Below are positions 1 through 7,679 of a stretch of DNA of 19,126 nt, piece after piece. Source of the DNA: HyVt-560 sp964577195 (GTDB taxonomy: Bacteria > Pseudomonadota > Gammaproteobacteria > UWMA-0217); assembly GCA_964577195.1 (NCBI GenBank), contig CAZNYF010000037.1:1-19126 (forward strand), in the 5' to 3' direction. Each line of letters begins with the position of its first letter. Position 1 is the stretch's first letter. The translations under genes were made by a program, and so were the position numbers. The notes under the pieces were generated by a model. The model saw nothing but the letters and a program-made list of their open reading frames with translations, did not search any database and had not been told where the DNA came from.

Positions 1-1012
1 CTTTTGCTTCAACTTCCTCCACTTCCGGCATCATTTTGGCGCGAATTTTTGCTTCAATCTCAGCCGCCATCTCAGGATGCTCCTTTAAATAATTACGCAC
101 ATTTTCTTTACCCTGACCAATGCGCTCTCCTTCGTAGCTGTACCAGGCACCCGCTTTATCGACGATACCGAGCTTGGCTCCGTGATCGATAACCTCTCCC
201 AATAATGAAATGCCTTCGCCATAAAGAATCTCGAATTCTGCTTGCTTGAACGGTGGAGCCATTTTGTTTTTAACGACTTTAACGCGGGTTTCATTACCGA
301 CAATCTCATCGCCTTTTTTGATCGCGCCGATGCGTCGGATATCCAGTCGCACAGATGCATAAAATTTCAGCGCATTACCGCCGGTAGTGGTCTCCGGTGA
401 ACCAAACATCACGCCGATTTTCATCCGAATTTGGTTGATGAATATCACCATGGTGTTGGAGCGTTTAATATTACCGGTCAATTTCCGCAGCGCCTGAGAC
501 ATCAATCGTGCCTGCAAGCCAACATGTGACTGCCCCATCTCGCCTTCAATTTCTGCTTTTGGCGTTAATGCAGCAACCGAATCGATTACCACTACGTCAA
601 CCGCAGCAGAGCGAACCAGCATATCGACAATTTCTAATGCCTGCTCGCCGGTATCTGGCTGAGAAACCAGCAGTTCATCCACATCAACGCCAATTTTGGC
701 GGCATATTGAGGATCGAGCGCATGCTCCGCGTCAACAAATGCTGCAACACCGCCTAATTTTTGAGCTTCGGCAACAACTTGTAGTGTTAGCGTTGTCTTA
801 CCTGAAGATTCCGGCCCATAAATCTCGACCACACGGCCTCGGGGTAATCCACCAATACCCAACGCCACGTCCAAACCCAGTGAACCCGTGGAAATAGACG
901 TAATATCTGTAGATGCGCTCGCATCGCCCATACGCATGACGGTACCTTTACCAAACTGACGCTCGATCTGTGTGAGTGCAGCTGCCAGGGCTTTTTTTCT
1001 ATTTTCGTCCAC
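1..1012 (-). CDS. recA: RecA recombinase (3' end cut off by window)
   Basis: RecA is the ATP-dependent DNA strand-exchange protein of homologous recombination and the co-protease that triggers LexA cleavage in the SOS response. About 337 codons are present; the family is usually 340-355, so only the acidic C-terminal tail is missing. The start is GTG at 1012 (MDENRKKALAAAL), with GAGG about 8 nt upstream. The Walker A motif GPESSGKT falls at residues 66-73. Further on are the conserved blocks VVVIDSVAALTPKAE, FINQIRMKIGVMFGSPETTTGGNAL (split across the DNA-binding loops) and KMAPPFKQAEFEI. The visible C-terminus is glutamate-rich (MMPEVEEVEAK), as expected. The gene is divergent from tatD across a 121-bp gap, and no canonical CTG-N10-CAG LexA box is visible in that gap. 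The identity is certain. Confidence 0.98.
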   Translation of the reverse strand, partial: MDENRKKALAAALTQIERQFGKGTVMRMGDASASTDITSISTGSLGLDVALGIGGLPRGRVVEIYGPESSGKTTLTLQVVAEAQKLGGVAAFVDAEHALDPQYAAKIGVDVDELLVSQPDTGEQALEIVDMLVRSAAVDVVVIDSVAALTPKAEIEGEMGQSHVGLQARLMSQALRKLTGNIKRSNTMVIFINQIRMKIGVMFGSPETTTGGNALKFYASVRLDIRRIGAIKKGDEIVGNETRVKVVKNKMAPPFKQAEFEILYGEGISLLGEVIDHGAKLGIVDKAGAWYSYEGERIGQGKENVRNYLKEHPEMAAEIEAKIRAKMMPEVEEVEAK

Positions 1013-1133
1013 GGAATACCTCGATTAGTGTTAATGCAAGCTCGCGATTATCCCATAGCACGCACCACTCATCCAATCCTTTAGAAGTGTATTTTGATAG
1101 AGTACCCGCCTTCAAAAGATTACAGCCAATACT

Positions 1134-1934
1134 ATGCCTCCTGTCTATACCGATATTTGCTTCAATTTCACCCATAGCTCATTTCGTGAGGATGAAGCGG
1201 AGGTTCTGGAACGCGCTATTGAAGCCGGTGTTATTCAACTGATAGTGACCGGCTCGAGCATTGACGAGAGCCGCGACGGCATCGCTCTAGCGGAGAAGTA
1301 TCCACAGCATTTATGGGCCACTGCCGGTGTCCATCCACATCTCGCCAACGAGTGGAGCACAGATAGCAACGCGGACATCATCGAGATGGCAAAACATGAG
1401 AAAGTGGTTGCCATTGGTGAATGCGGATTGGATTTTAACCGCGATTTCTCACCCCGTGAAAAGCAGAAATATGCCTTTGAAGCGCAGTTGGAACTAGCAG
1501 CAGAACTGAAATTGCCCGCCTTTATGCATGAGCGAGATGCCCACGACGAGTTTATGCAAATTTTGGAGCGCTACCGCAACGATTTAACCGCTGCGGTAAT
1601 CCACTGTTTTACCGGTGAGAAAAGCCAGCTGGAAAATTATCTGGGGCTGGATTTGTATGTCGGCATCACCGGCTGGATTTGTGATGAACGCCGTGGTCAC
1701 CATTTACATGAGATTGTCACATTGATTCCTGATGACCGGATCATGATTGAAACGGATGCACCGTATTTACTGCCACGTGATCTTTCTCCGAAACCCAAAG
1801 AGCGCCGTAATGAACCTGCTTTTTTACCTCATATTTGCCGAGCCATCGCCCAGCACAGAAACACTGAAGAAGCAGAATTAGCCCAGCTGACTACGACAAA
1901 TGCAGCCAATTTTTTCAAGCTAAGTCAAAGCTGA
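1134..1934 (+). CDS. tatD: TatD-family metal-dependent nuclease
   Basis: 266 residues, normal for TatD, a TIM-barrel metal-dependent 3'-5' exonuclease acting on single-stranded DNA/RNA in the cytoplasm and linked to DNA repair. Visible motifs are GVHPH (65-69), GECGLDFNR with the metal ligand E96, FMHERDAH with H132, IHCFTG with H157 and the catalytic ETDAPYLLPRDL with D208. The N-terminus (YTDICFNFTHSSF) lacks the HxH pair of the YcfH/YjjV branch and instead resembles E. coli TatD proper, which also has an asparagine there. GITGWICDERRG and RRNEPAFLPHI are also typical of TatD. The ATG at 1134 has no clear Shine-Dalgarno sequence, so the exact start is less sure. No tatABC genes are nearby; the name is historical. 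Head-to-head pairing with recA fits a repair context. Confidence 0.93.
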   Translation: MPPVYTDICFNFTHSSFREDEAEVLERAIEAGVIQLIVTGSSIDESRDGIALAEKYPQHLWATAGVHPHLANEWSTDSNADIIEMAKHEKVVAIGECGLDFNRDFSPREKQKYAFEAQLELAAELKLPAFMHERDAHDEFMQILERYRNDLTAAVIHCFTGEKSQLENYLGLDLYVGITGWICDERRGHHLHEIVTLIPDDRIMIETDAPYLLPRDLSPKPKERRNEPAFLPHICRAIAQHRNTEEAELAQLTTTNAANFFKLSQS

Positions 1935-2336
1935 GGTAGATTTAAAGCATTCATCAGACTGCGCACCGGCTCCAAACAATTTACCCCACATAAATCAGCG
2001 CCTTATATACGTATATTACCATTCTCTTAAGCTCTATAGATTACAGTATAACTACCGTATCTACATGATTTATATATATTTTTACTCTGTGAAAAATTGT
2101 CACACCTGGCCTCTGTTATCCACCATCAACATCCGCTTGTCGGCATTTGCTATCGGTGTTCAGGCTTCTATCCTAAACTCTCTTTTGTCAACGGATGACA
2201 AATTTCGAGCCTTACGAAATTGACACGGATGTCATTTTTTTCGTCTGCTACTGAATAATAAAAAAGTAAGTTCCTACCACAGCAAAGCTCCTTGCATCTT
2301 TTGACACTCTACTAAAGGAATCCAGAGGGCTAACTC
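1935..2336. other. 402-bp intergenic region, AT-rich, no gene seen
   Basis: No convincing coding frame was seen on either strand and no obvious terminator follows tatD. The first half is AT-rich with short palindromic runs such as TATACGTATA near 2007. The second half holds three consecutive inverted repeats (2184-2234) about 100 bp before the small ORF at 2337. It is most likely a regulatory region for that small gene. Confidence 0.5.
2184..2234. promoter_or_regulatory. three consecutive inverted repeats, possible operator cluster
   Basis: Read directly from the sequence. TTTGTCA (2184-2190) pairs with TGACAAA (2196-2202) around ACGGA. AATTTCG (2201-2207) pairs with CGAAATT (2215-2221) around a 7-nt loop. 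TGACA (2221-2225) pairs with TGTCA (2230-2234) around CGGA. The first and third share the direct repeat ACGGATG (2191 and 2225), 34 bp apart, about three helical turns. The arrangement suits a dimeric regulator binding twice on one DNA face. The regulator is unknown. Confidence 0.45.
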
Positions 2337-2435
2337 ATGCATACAAAAATTACTTCTTTTGCCGTATTGGCAATACTCGCTGTCAACGTTTGGGTCGTTG
2401 GTTTTTATCTCGCAAAAGTCACTGTTGGGAGTTAA
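2337..2435 (+). CDS. 32-residue single-span membrane peptide (small ORF)
   Basis: ATG at 2337 opens a 32-codon frame ending in TAA at 2433-2435. It is preceded by a strong ribosome binding site, AGAGGG at 2324-2329, with 7-nt spacing. The peptide begins MHTKITSF, runs into a hydrophobic segment at about residues 8-26 (FAVLAILAVNVWVVGFYLA) and ends with a short polar tail, KVTVGS. This is the layout of a small inner-membrane protein with one transmembrane helix. Its last 17 bases overlap the 3' end of the convergent gene at 2419-2799. No family is recognised. The evidence for expression is the ribosome binding site, the hydrophobic composition and the structured upstream region; chance cannot be excluded at this length. 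Confidence 0.5.
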   Translation: MHTKITSFAVLAILAVNVWVVGFYLAKVTVGS

Positions 2436-2799
2436 CTGCTTCGATCAATTGCTCGCCCGTAACGGGTTGTTGCAAACAGATATCGATTTTAAAGACTTCT
2501 AAAACGCAATCCAGATATTGGCGACGCTCTGCTGCGTAAAACACGATAGTTCGTGTTTTACCAGTACCGCCTTCCACTTGGGCGAGCATAGATTCGAGAT
2601 TACTAACCCGATCACGAAAAGCGCCTTCATGCGCAAATTCGGCAATCACAATATCGGGCGTTTGCTTTTTGATATGTTTGATTGCTTTGCGCATCAAGTG
2701 TTCAATGGTTAATGGAAAACCGGCTTCCCTGAGTGCCGAAATCAATTCAGGATAAATGCCAAATTCATTAATTAGCAAGATGTCAGGTTGCTGACTCAT
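2419..2799 (-). CDS. receiver-like protein lacking the phosphoacceptor, last gene of the gltX-acpS operon
   Basis: 126 residues with no confident named family. The pattern follows a CheY-like receiver fold: DILLINEFG (6-14) sits where receivers have the first strand and acidic pair; PDIVIAEF (48-55) is the third strand, with E54 at the place of the phosphoacceptor Asp; TIVFYAAE (84-91) is the fourth strand; and IDICLQQPVTGEQLIEAV (105-122) mimics the final strand with the Lys-Pro turn, Lys replaced by Gln. A receiver fold that has lost phosphotransfer chemistry is therefore inferred. ATG at 2799 is only 2 nt past the acpS stop, so translation is probably coupled. The C-terminal coding end overlaps the convergent small ORF by 17 nt. 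Alternative: an unrelated alpha/beta hypothetical. Confidence 0.75.
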   Translation of the reverse strand: MSQQPDILLINEFGIYPELISALREAGFPLTIEHLMRKAIKHIKKQTPDIVIAEFAHEGAFRDRVSNLESMLAQVEGGTGKTRTIVFYAAERRQYLDCVLEVFKIDICLQQPVTGEQLIEAVNSQQ

Positions 2800-2801
2800 C
2801 G

Positions 2802-3185
2802 CTAGGCCGTTTCAAACACGACGAAAGCCAACGCTAACGCCGACTCATCAGAAAGACTGATGTGACTGGCGACCAGATTACGTTGTTGCATCAATGCCTT
2901 TGCGCGCCCTTGAATATCCAGAATTGGCTGACCTTCTTCGTTGTGAGTCACGCTAAAATCAGTGAATGCAGCGTCTTCGCCAATACCGGTACCGAGTGCT
3001 TTGGCTGCAGCTTCCTTGGCTGCGAAACGCTTTGCCAGAAATGCGGCCTTATTGTCGATTTTTGCAAAATCCAGCTGCTCTGATGCGGACAATATTCGAC
3101 TGACAAATTTTTCCGGATGGCGCAGGTATATTTGTCGAATCCGGTCAATTTCGACAATGTCTGTACCAATCCCTGCTATTGGCAT
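2802..3185 (-). CDS. acpS: holo-[acyl-carrier-protein] synthase
   Basis: 127 residues, normal for AcpS, which transfers 4'-phosphopantetheine from CoA to the serine of apo-ACP to activate fatty-acid synthesis in the cytoplasm. The N-terminal GIGTDIVEIDRI (5-16) carries the Mg-binding Asp, and FAAKEAAAKALGTGIG (about 54-69) holds the second signature with the metal-binding Glu. The later SHISLSDESALALAFVVFE matches the family C-terminus. ATG at 3185 lies inside the gltX 3' end (10-nt overlap), so the two are translationally linked. In many proteobacteria acpS sits with pdxJ/recO; pairing with gltX here is a local arrangement. Confidence 0.97.
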   Translation of the reverse strand: MPIAGIGTDIVEIDRIRQIYLRHPEKFVSRILSASEQLDFAKIDNKAAFLAKRFAAKEAAAKALGTGIGEDAAFTDFSVTHNEEGQPILDIQGRAKALMQQRNLVASHISLSDESALALAFVVFETA

Positions 3186-4579
3186 CGGATAAACTCTAGC
3201 GCTTTATCGAGGCGCTCTAGTACCGATTGACGTCCGATCAACGCTAGCGTCAGCCCAATATCCGGCGAGTTAGTGCCACCGGTGAGTGCTACCCGCAGCG
3301 GCATACCCACTTGCCCCATTTTTAATCCTTGTGCATCGGCATGCTCGGCAACGGCCTGCTTAAGGTTATCCTTATCCCACTCTGATATTTTGCTGATACG
3401 ATGTTTGAAACTTGCTAATACCTCTGCTGATTCCGCTGTAAATTGCTTCTTAGCTGCCTTTTCATCATAACTCTCTGGCAGCTGATAAAACCACCTGGCA
3501 GTCACGGCCATATCATTGAGGCTTTTGCTACGTTCTCGTAGTGCAACAACGACGGCTTCTAGATCTGGGCCAGCACTGGTATCAATACCGACGTCTTGCA
3601 ATTGCTGCTTAATGAGGCGGGCTATCTCGGTTGGCTCGGTCGATTTTAAATACTGTTCGTTGAGCCACTGAAGTTTTTTAGGGCTAAAGGTGGATGGCGC
3701 ACGATTAATACCATCCAGTGAAAACAGATCGGTCATTTGCTGGCGGGTAAACATTTCCTGATCGCCATGTGACCAACCAAGCCGCACCAGATAATTTATC
3801 AACGCATCAGAGAGAAATCCATCCTCGGCGTATTGCATTACACTGACTGCGCCGTGGCGCTTGGATAGGCGTTTACCATCTTCGCCAAGTATCATTGGCA
3901 CATGTGCATAGATGGGTTCTGGCTGCCCTAGCGCCTTGAGAATATTCATTTGCCGAGGCGTATTATTTAAATGATCATCGCCGCGAACAACATGGGTGAT
4001 CTTCATATCAAGATCATCAACAACCACGGTGAGATTGTAGGTGGGAGAGCCATCAGAACGCGCAATGATCAGATCGTCTAATTCACTGTTCTGGATCTCT
4101 ACCCTTCCCTTGACCTGATCCTCAATCACTACCGAACCTTCAAGCGGGTTACGAAAACGAATCACGGGCTTTACTCCTTCGGGCGGCGTACCGGTGAAGT
4201 CTCGATAACGACCGTCATAGCGAGGCTTTTGTTTTGCCGCCATCTGCTGCTCGCGGAGTTCATTCAGCTCTTGCTTGCTGCAATAGCAGTAATACGCATC
4301 GCCCTGGTCAAGTAACGTCTGAATCACCTCGGCGTAGCGGCCCATTCTGTCGCTTTGATAAAACGGACCTTCATCGTAATCGAGATTGAGCCATTGCATA
4401 CCGTCCAGAATCGCCTGCACCGAGGCTTCTGTTGATCGCTCACGATCTGTGTCTTCTATACGCAGGATAAACTCACCACCATTAGCGCGCGCATAAAGCC
4501 ACGAGAACAGCGCTGTACGGGCACCTCCAATGTGCAAATAACCCGTCGGTGAAGGTGCGAATCGAGTTCGTACGGTCAT
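3176..4579 (-). CDS. gltX: glutamyl-tRNA synthetase
   Basis: 467 residues from ATG 4579, chosen over the GTG at 4585 because GAG lies about 7 nt upstream and MTVRTRFAPSPTG is the usual beginning. This class I synthetase charges tRNA-Glu in the cytoplasm. The HIGH motif is HIGG (16-19) within PSPTGYLHIGGARTALF, and the KMSKS motif is KRLSKRHG. The block VVRGDDHLNNTPRQ is also conserved. The zinc-site region keeps the first pair (CYC) but has PRYDGRYRDF where E. coli has a cysteine in GRCR, so a complete zinc site is unlikely. It is the first gene of an operon with acpS and the receiver-like gene. It is divergent from pqiA, with an 18-bp inverted repeat in the gap. Confidence 0.98.
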   Translation of the reverse strand: MTVRTRFAPSPTGYLHIGGARTALFSWLYARANGGEFILRIEDTDRERSTEASVQAILDGMQWLNLDYDEGPFYQSDRMGRYAEVIQTLLDQGDAYYCYCSKQELNELREQQMAAKQKPRYDGRYRDFTGTPPEGVKPVIRFRNPLEGSVVIEDQVKGRVEIQNSELDDLIIARSDGSPTYNLTVVVDDLDMKITHVVRGDDHLNNTPRQMNILKALGQPEPIYAHVPMILGEDGKRLSKRHGAVSVMQYAEDGFLSDALINYLVRLGWSHGDQEMFTRQQMTDLFSLDGINRAPSTFSPKKLQWLNEQYLKSTEPTEIARLIKQQLQDVGIDTSAGPDLEAVVVALRERSKSLNDMAVTARWFYQLPESYDEKAAKKQFTAESAEVLASFKHRISKISEWDKDNLKQAVAEHADAQGLKMGQVGMPLRVALTGGTNSPDIGLTLALIGRQSVLERLDKALEFIRCQ

Positions 4580-4664
4580 AATCACACTCGTATATAAAAG
4601 GCTGGCAAAATAGATCGGCGATTATCGCGGAATTATTGGCAGGAAGCGAAAAAACTGCTCTGAT

Positions 4665-4749
4665 CCTAAAAACTGCAGTTGGCGCACAAAAGACGCGTAA
4701 GCTCACTGCTCTTTGCGTGGACTTGGGCGATCCAACTGCGGTTTTTAGG
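4665..4749. repeat. 18-bp near-perfect inverted repeat between gltX and pqiA
   Basis: The left arm CCTAAAAACTGCAGTTGG (4665-4682) and right arm CCAACTGCGGTTTTTAGG (4732-4749) are reverse complements at 17 of 18 positions, separated by 49 bp. The element lies in the divergent gap between gltX and the pqi operon, inside a frame that stays open upstream of pqiA. It resembles a small palindromic interspersed element or a long stem-loop. A copy elsewhere in the genome would confirm mobility; none is visible in this window. Confidence 0.7.
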
Positions 4750-4797
4750 CTTCTCAATCAGGTACAATCTCCTGACCCAACTGGAGTGTCTTTAACC

Positions 4798-5409
4798 TTG
4801 TCAGCTACCGCCAATCACATTGCATGCCATGACTGTGACCTGCTCCAGCAACTACCGCCGCTGCTGGAAGGTGAATCCGCATTCTGCCCCCGCTGTGACG
4901 CCTTACTCTACAAGCGCAAAATCAACAGTTTTGACCGTAGCATGGCGCTAGCATTGGCGGGGCTGATTCTCTTTATTATGGCGAATATCTTTCCGTTCCT
5001 GTCACTCAATGCAAAAGGTCAAATTCAAGACAGCACTCTAATCTCCGGCGCGCTGGCAATGTTTAATGCGGAGCGTCCGTTTCTAGCCTTCCTAGTATTT
5101 ATGACAACCTTTGCTTTTCCTTTATTCGACCTTTTAGGAACACTGTATATTTTATTTGCCATTCGTGCCGGTCGCACCTCTCAAACACTGCGGCATTTAT
5201 TTCGTTTTTTGCAAAGCGTCAATCCCTGGGGCATGCTGGAAGTGTTCATGCTGGGCGTACTGGTTGCAGCCGTTAAACTGGGTGATTTGGCAACCATTGT
5301 TCCAGGCATCGCCATGTACTCCTTTGCACTGCTGATATTTATTTTAGCCGCACTGGCAGCATCACTCGACCCACACGCCATCTGGAATAAACTTTACGCT
5401 GATGAATAA
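4798..5409 (+). CDS. pqiA: PqiA-like inner-membrane protein, N-terminal half
   Basis: A paraquat-inducible protein A domain of about 203 residues. It begins with a zinc-ribbon-like CxxC pair (CHDCD ... CPRCD) and then has four hydrophobic spans from about residue 45 on (ALALAGLILFIMANIFPFL; FLAFLVFMTTFAFPLFDLL; a third around GMLEVFMLGVLVAAVKLG; a fourth around YSFALLIFILAALAAS), ending DPHAIWNKLY, typical of PqiA. The family works with PqiB/PqiC in trans-envelope lipid transport. The frame is open back to ATG 4636, but residues before about 4786 run through the 18-bp inverted repeat and look non-coding. TTG 4798 has GGAG 11 nt upstream; GTG 4786 is an alternative. E. coli PqiA is one chain with two such domains; here they are separate genes, with an 8-nt overlap to the next. 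Confidence 0.88.
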   Translation: MSATANHIACHDCDLLQQLPPLLEGESAFCPRCDALLYKRKINSFDRSMALALAGLILFIMANIFPFLSLNAKGQIQDSTLISGALAMFNAERPFLAFLVFMTTFAFPLFDLLGTLYILFAIRAGRTSQTLRHLFRFLQSVNPWGMLEVFMLGVLVAAVKLGDLATIVPGIAMYSFALLIFILAALAASLDPHAIWNKLYADE

Positions 5410-6040
5410 AACCTCAGCCAATAAACCGCTGAGTGCTGCCGATGCAGGGCTACTCTCTTGCGGCGTGTGTGATTCACTCAATCGCCAACATTCGCATAAA
5501 AACGAAACGCATCACTGCTACCGTTGTGGCGCGAAAATTCACAGCCGAATTCCCAACAGTATTCAGAAAACCTGGGCACTGGTGATCGCCGCCATGATGC
5601 TTTATATTCCCGCCAATACTTTGCCTGTGATGAGCGTGGTGTATTTGGGAAAAAGTCAGCCAGACACTATTTTAAGCGGTGTTATGCATTTATTGCATGA
5701 AGGTATGTGGCCACTGGCATTAATTATTTTTGTGGCGAGTATATTTGTACCCATGTTAAAAATGATTGTAATGACGTGGTTACTCATTAGCGTGCAATTT
5801 AAGTCTTCTTTTCGCCCTAAAGATCGCACCCGTTTTTATCGCATCAGTGAATTTATCGGTCGCTGGTCAATGGTGGATATTTTTGTCATCGCCATTTTGG
5901 CGGCACTGGTGCAATTTGGTTCACTAGCAAGCATTGAGCCCGGCGCCGGCGCCGTTTCCTTCGGCGCAGTGGTCGTATTAACGATGTTCGCAGCACACAG
6001 TTTTGATCCACGGCTAATTTGGGATAACGCGTATGACTGA
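5402..6040 (+). CDS. pqiA: PqiA-like inner-membrane protein, C-terminal half
   Basis: 212 residues, the second PqiA-type domain. The N-terminal zinc ribbon is CGVCD (19-23) and CYRCG (39-43). Four membrane spans follow: ALVIAAMMLYIPANTLPVM, PLALIIFVASIFVPMLKMI, MVDIFVIAILAALVQFG and a last one around VSFGAVVVLTMFAAHSFD, ending DPRLIWDNAYD. The conserved loop R.S.IG.WSM.D.F is present (RISEFIGRWSMVDIF). It overlaps the preceding PqiA-like gene by 8 nt and pqiB by 8 nt, so the operon is translationally coupled. Together the two proteins should make the two-domain membrane component that delivers substrate to, or takes it from, the PqiB periplasmic tunnel. Confidence 0.92.
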   Translation: MNKTSANKPLSAADAGLLSCGVCDSLNRQHSHKNETHHCYRCGAKIHSRIPNSIQKTWALVIAAMMLYIPANTLPVMSVVYLGKSQPDTILSGVMHLLHEGMWPLALIIFVASIFVPMLKMIVMTWLLISVQFKSSFRPKDRTRFYRISEFIGRWSMVDIFVIAILAALVQFGSLASIEPGAGAVSFGAVVVLTMFAAHSFDPRLIWDNAYD

Positions 6041-7679
6041 ACCTACTGACCTACCAATTTCCCACACGGGAAAAACTAGTGGCGTCTCTTTAGTATGGAT
6101 TATTCCTCTGGTGGCATTGGTCGTCGGCGGCTGGCTTGTTTATAAATCAATGAATGAAAAAGGCCCATTAATTACCGTTGAATTTAAAGCAGCAGAAGGA
6201 CTGGAAGCGGGTAAAACCCGGGTTAAATATAAAGAAGTAGAAGTTGGAAAAGTAAAACGTGTACAGCTGAACGATGACCTTTCCAAAGTCATTGTAAGCC
6301 TGGAAATGGGACGTTTTATGGAAGATCATCTCAACGAAAATACCCGCTTCTGGATTGTCCGTCCACGCATCAGCAATACCGGAGTCAGTGGTTTAAGCAC
6401 ATTAATCTCCGGCATTCATATTGCAATGGATCCGGATAGTGGCGAGCAAAGCCCGGAGCATTTCATCGGCTTGCATCAAGCACCTGAAATAGACTCTTCA
6501 ACAAAAGGTATGCAACTCACTTTACATGCCAAAACCTTGGGTTCTCTGGATGCTGGCGCGCCGGTTTATTATAGAAAACTGGAAGTCGGTGAAGTCATTC
6601 AATACGAGCTCAGTGAAAATGGTCAAAGTGTCGATGTTCAAATATTTATTAATGAACCTTATGACAAACTGGTTAGAACCAACAGCCGCTTTTGGAACGC
6701 CAGCGGTTTTAACGTCAACCTGAGTGCAGATGGTATTACTGCACATTTAGAATCACTCACCTCTTTAATCTCTGGCGGTATTGCCTTTGACACCCCTCTT
6801 GGGCTGGAAATTGGCGAGCTTGCCAAGGAGAACGATACGTTTTCCTTACATGCCAGTTTAGCTGTTGTCGATGAGCAACCCTACGAAATTAAAAAATATT
6901 ACGTATTAAATTTTGATACCTCATTGCGGGGTCTAAGCAAAGGTGCGTCGGTAGAATTTAGTGGCATTAAAGTCGGCGAAGTTTTGGATATTAGTTTAAT
7001 TATGGATGCAGAATCTTTGCAGGTAAAAACGCCAGTCCTCATCGGCCTGCATACCGACAGAATTGACACTCAAGGTAAAGTTGCCAAGGGTACTAACGTT
7101 ACTGAGGAACTGGTCAACCACGGACTTCGTGCACAACTGAAATCCGGTAATTTACTGACGGGGCAGCTGTATGTGGAATTGGAGTTTGTTAAAGATGGGC
7201 CCAAACGAAAAATTATCTACCATGATGGTAACTATGCAGAGTTTCCCACCGTACCGGCAGCATTCGACAAAATTACGCGTAACATTACCGACCTGTTAGA
7301 TAAAGCCGGACAAATTCCGCTACTTGAAATGACCGATGATCTACGCCAGACCATTAAAGGCCTAAAGCACATTGTAGCCTCAAATCAGTCGAAACAATCG
7401 ATGCAGGATCTGGCAAAAATACTCGGCGATGTGAAATCTATTACTCAACAATTAGATAAATCAATGAGTCCAATGACCATTAAGATAGGTTCTTCATTGG
7501 TACAGCTTGAGAAAACACTTTCTACCGTTGATAACGCAATAGGCGAAGATTCCGCTCTGTACTATGATTTAGTGCAATTAATTGAAGAAATGTCGTCAGC
7601 AGCCAAATCTTTTGAAATATTAACTGACTTTCTGGAGCGCCACCCCAATGCCCTGCTGCTCGGAAGACCGGACAACTAA
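6033..7679 (+). CDS. pqiB: PqiB, MCE-domain intermembrane transport protein
   Basis: 548 residues, the size of E. coli PqiB. One N-terminal membrane anchor (about residues 18-36, VSLVWIIPLVALVVGGWLV) is followed by three MCE (MlaD-type) domains. They begin at about 45 (ITVEFKAAEGLEAGKTRVKYKEVEVGKV), 160 (LTLHAKTLGSLDAGAPVYYRKLEVGEV) and 285 (YYVLNFDTSLRGLSKGASVEFSGIKVGEV). The C-terminal 120 residues are helical with coiled-coil character. In PqiB the MCE rings stack and the C-terminal helices form a tunnel across the periplasm; the same is inferred here. Overlap with the upstream gene and a zero-nt gap to pqiC show operon organisation. The family transports phospholipids or other lipids between inner and outer membranes. 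Confidence 0.96.
   Translation: MTEPTDLPISHTGKTSGVSLVWIIPLVALVVGGWLVYKSMNEKGPLITVEFKAAEGLEAGKTRVKYKEVEVGKVKRVQLNDDLSKVIVSLEMGRFMEDHLNENTRFWIVRPRISNTGVSGLSTLISGIHIAMDPDSGEQSPEHFIGLHQAPEIDSSTKGMQLTLHAKTLGSLDAGAPVYYRKLEVGEVIQYELSENGQSVDVQIFINEPYDKLVRTNSRFWNASGFNVNLSADGITAHLESLTSLISGGIAFDTPLGLEIGELAKENDTFSLHASLAVVDEQPYEIKKYYVLNFDTSLRGLSKGASVEFSGIKVGEVLDISLIMDAESLQVKTPVLIGLHTDRIDTQGKVAKGTNVTEELVNHGLRAQLKSGNLLTGQLYVELEFVKDGPKRKIIYHDGNYAEFPTVPAAFDKITRNITDLLDKAGQIPLLEMTDDLRQTIKGLKHIVASNQSKQSMQDLAKILGDVKSITQQLDKSMSPMTIKIGSSLVQLEKTLSTVDNAIGEDSALYYDLVQLIEEMSSAAKSFEILTDFLERHPNALLLGRPDN

Noticed and set aside
508..897. 129-residue plus-strand frame opposite recA
   Set aside because: It is antisense to the conserved RecA core and has no recognisable protein features; a shadow frame.
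2220..2259. Sigma-70 promoter from TTGACA at 2220 for the small membrane peptide
   Set aside because: The -35 match is exact, but no acceptable -10 box lies 16-18 bp away; the TTGACA is part of the third palindrome.
2554..2577. Walker A motif in the receiver-like protein (VEGGTGKT)
   Set aside because: It lacks the Gly or Ala required five residues before GKT, and there is no Walker B; it is probably a loop.
4636..4797. N-terminal extension of PqiA from ATG 4636
   Set aside because: The extension runs through the 18-bp inverted repeat, has no PqiA character and lacks a good ribosome binding site.
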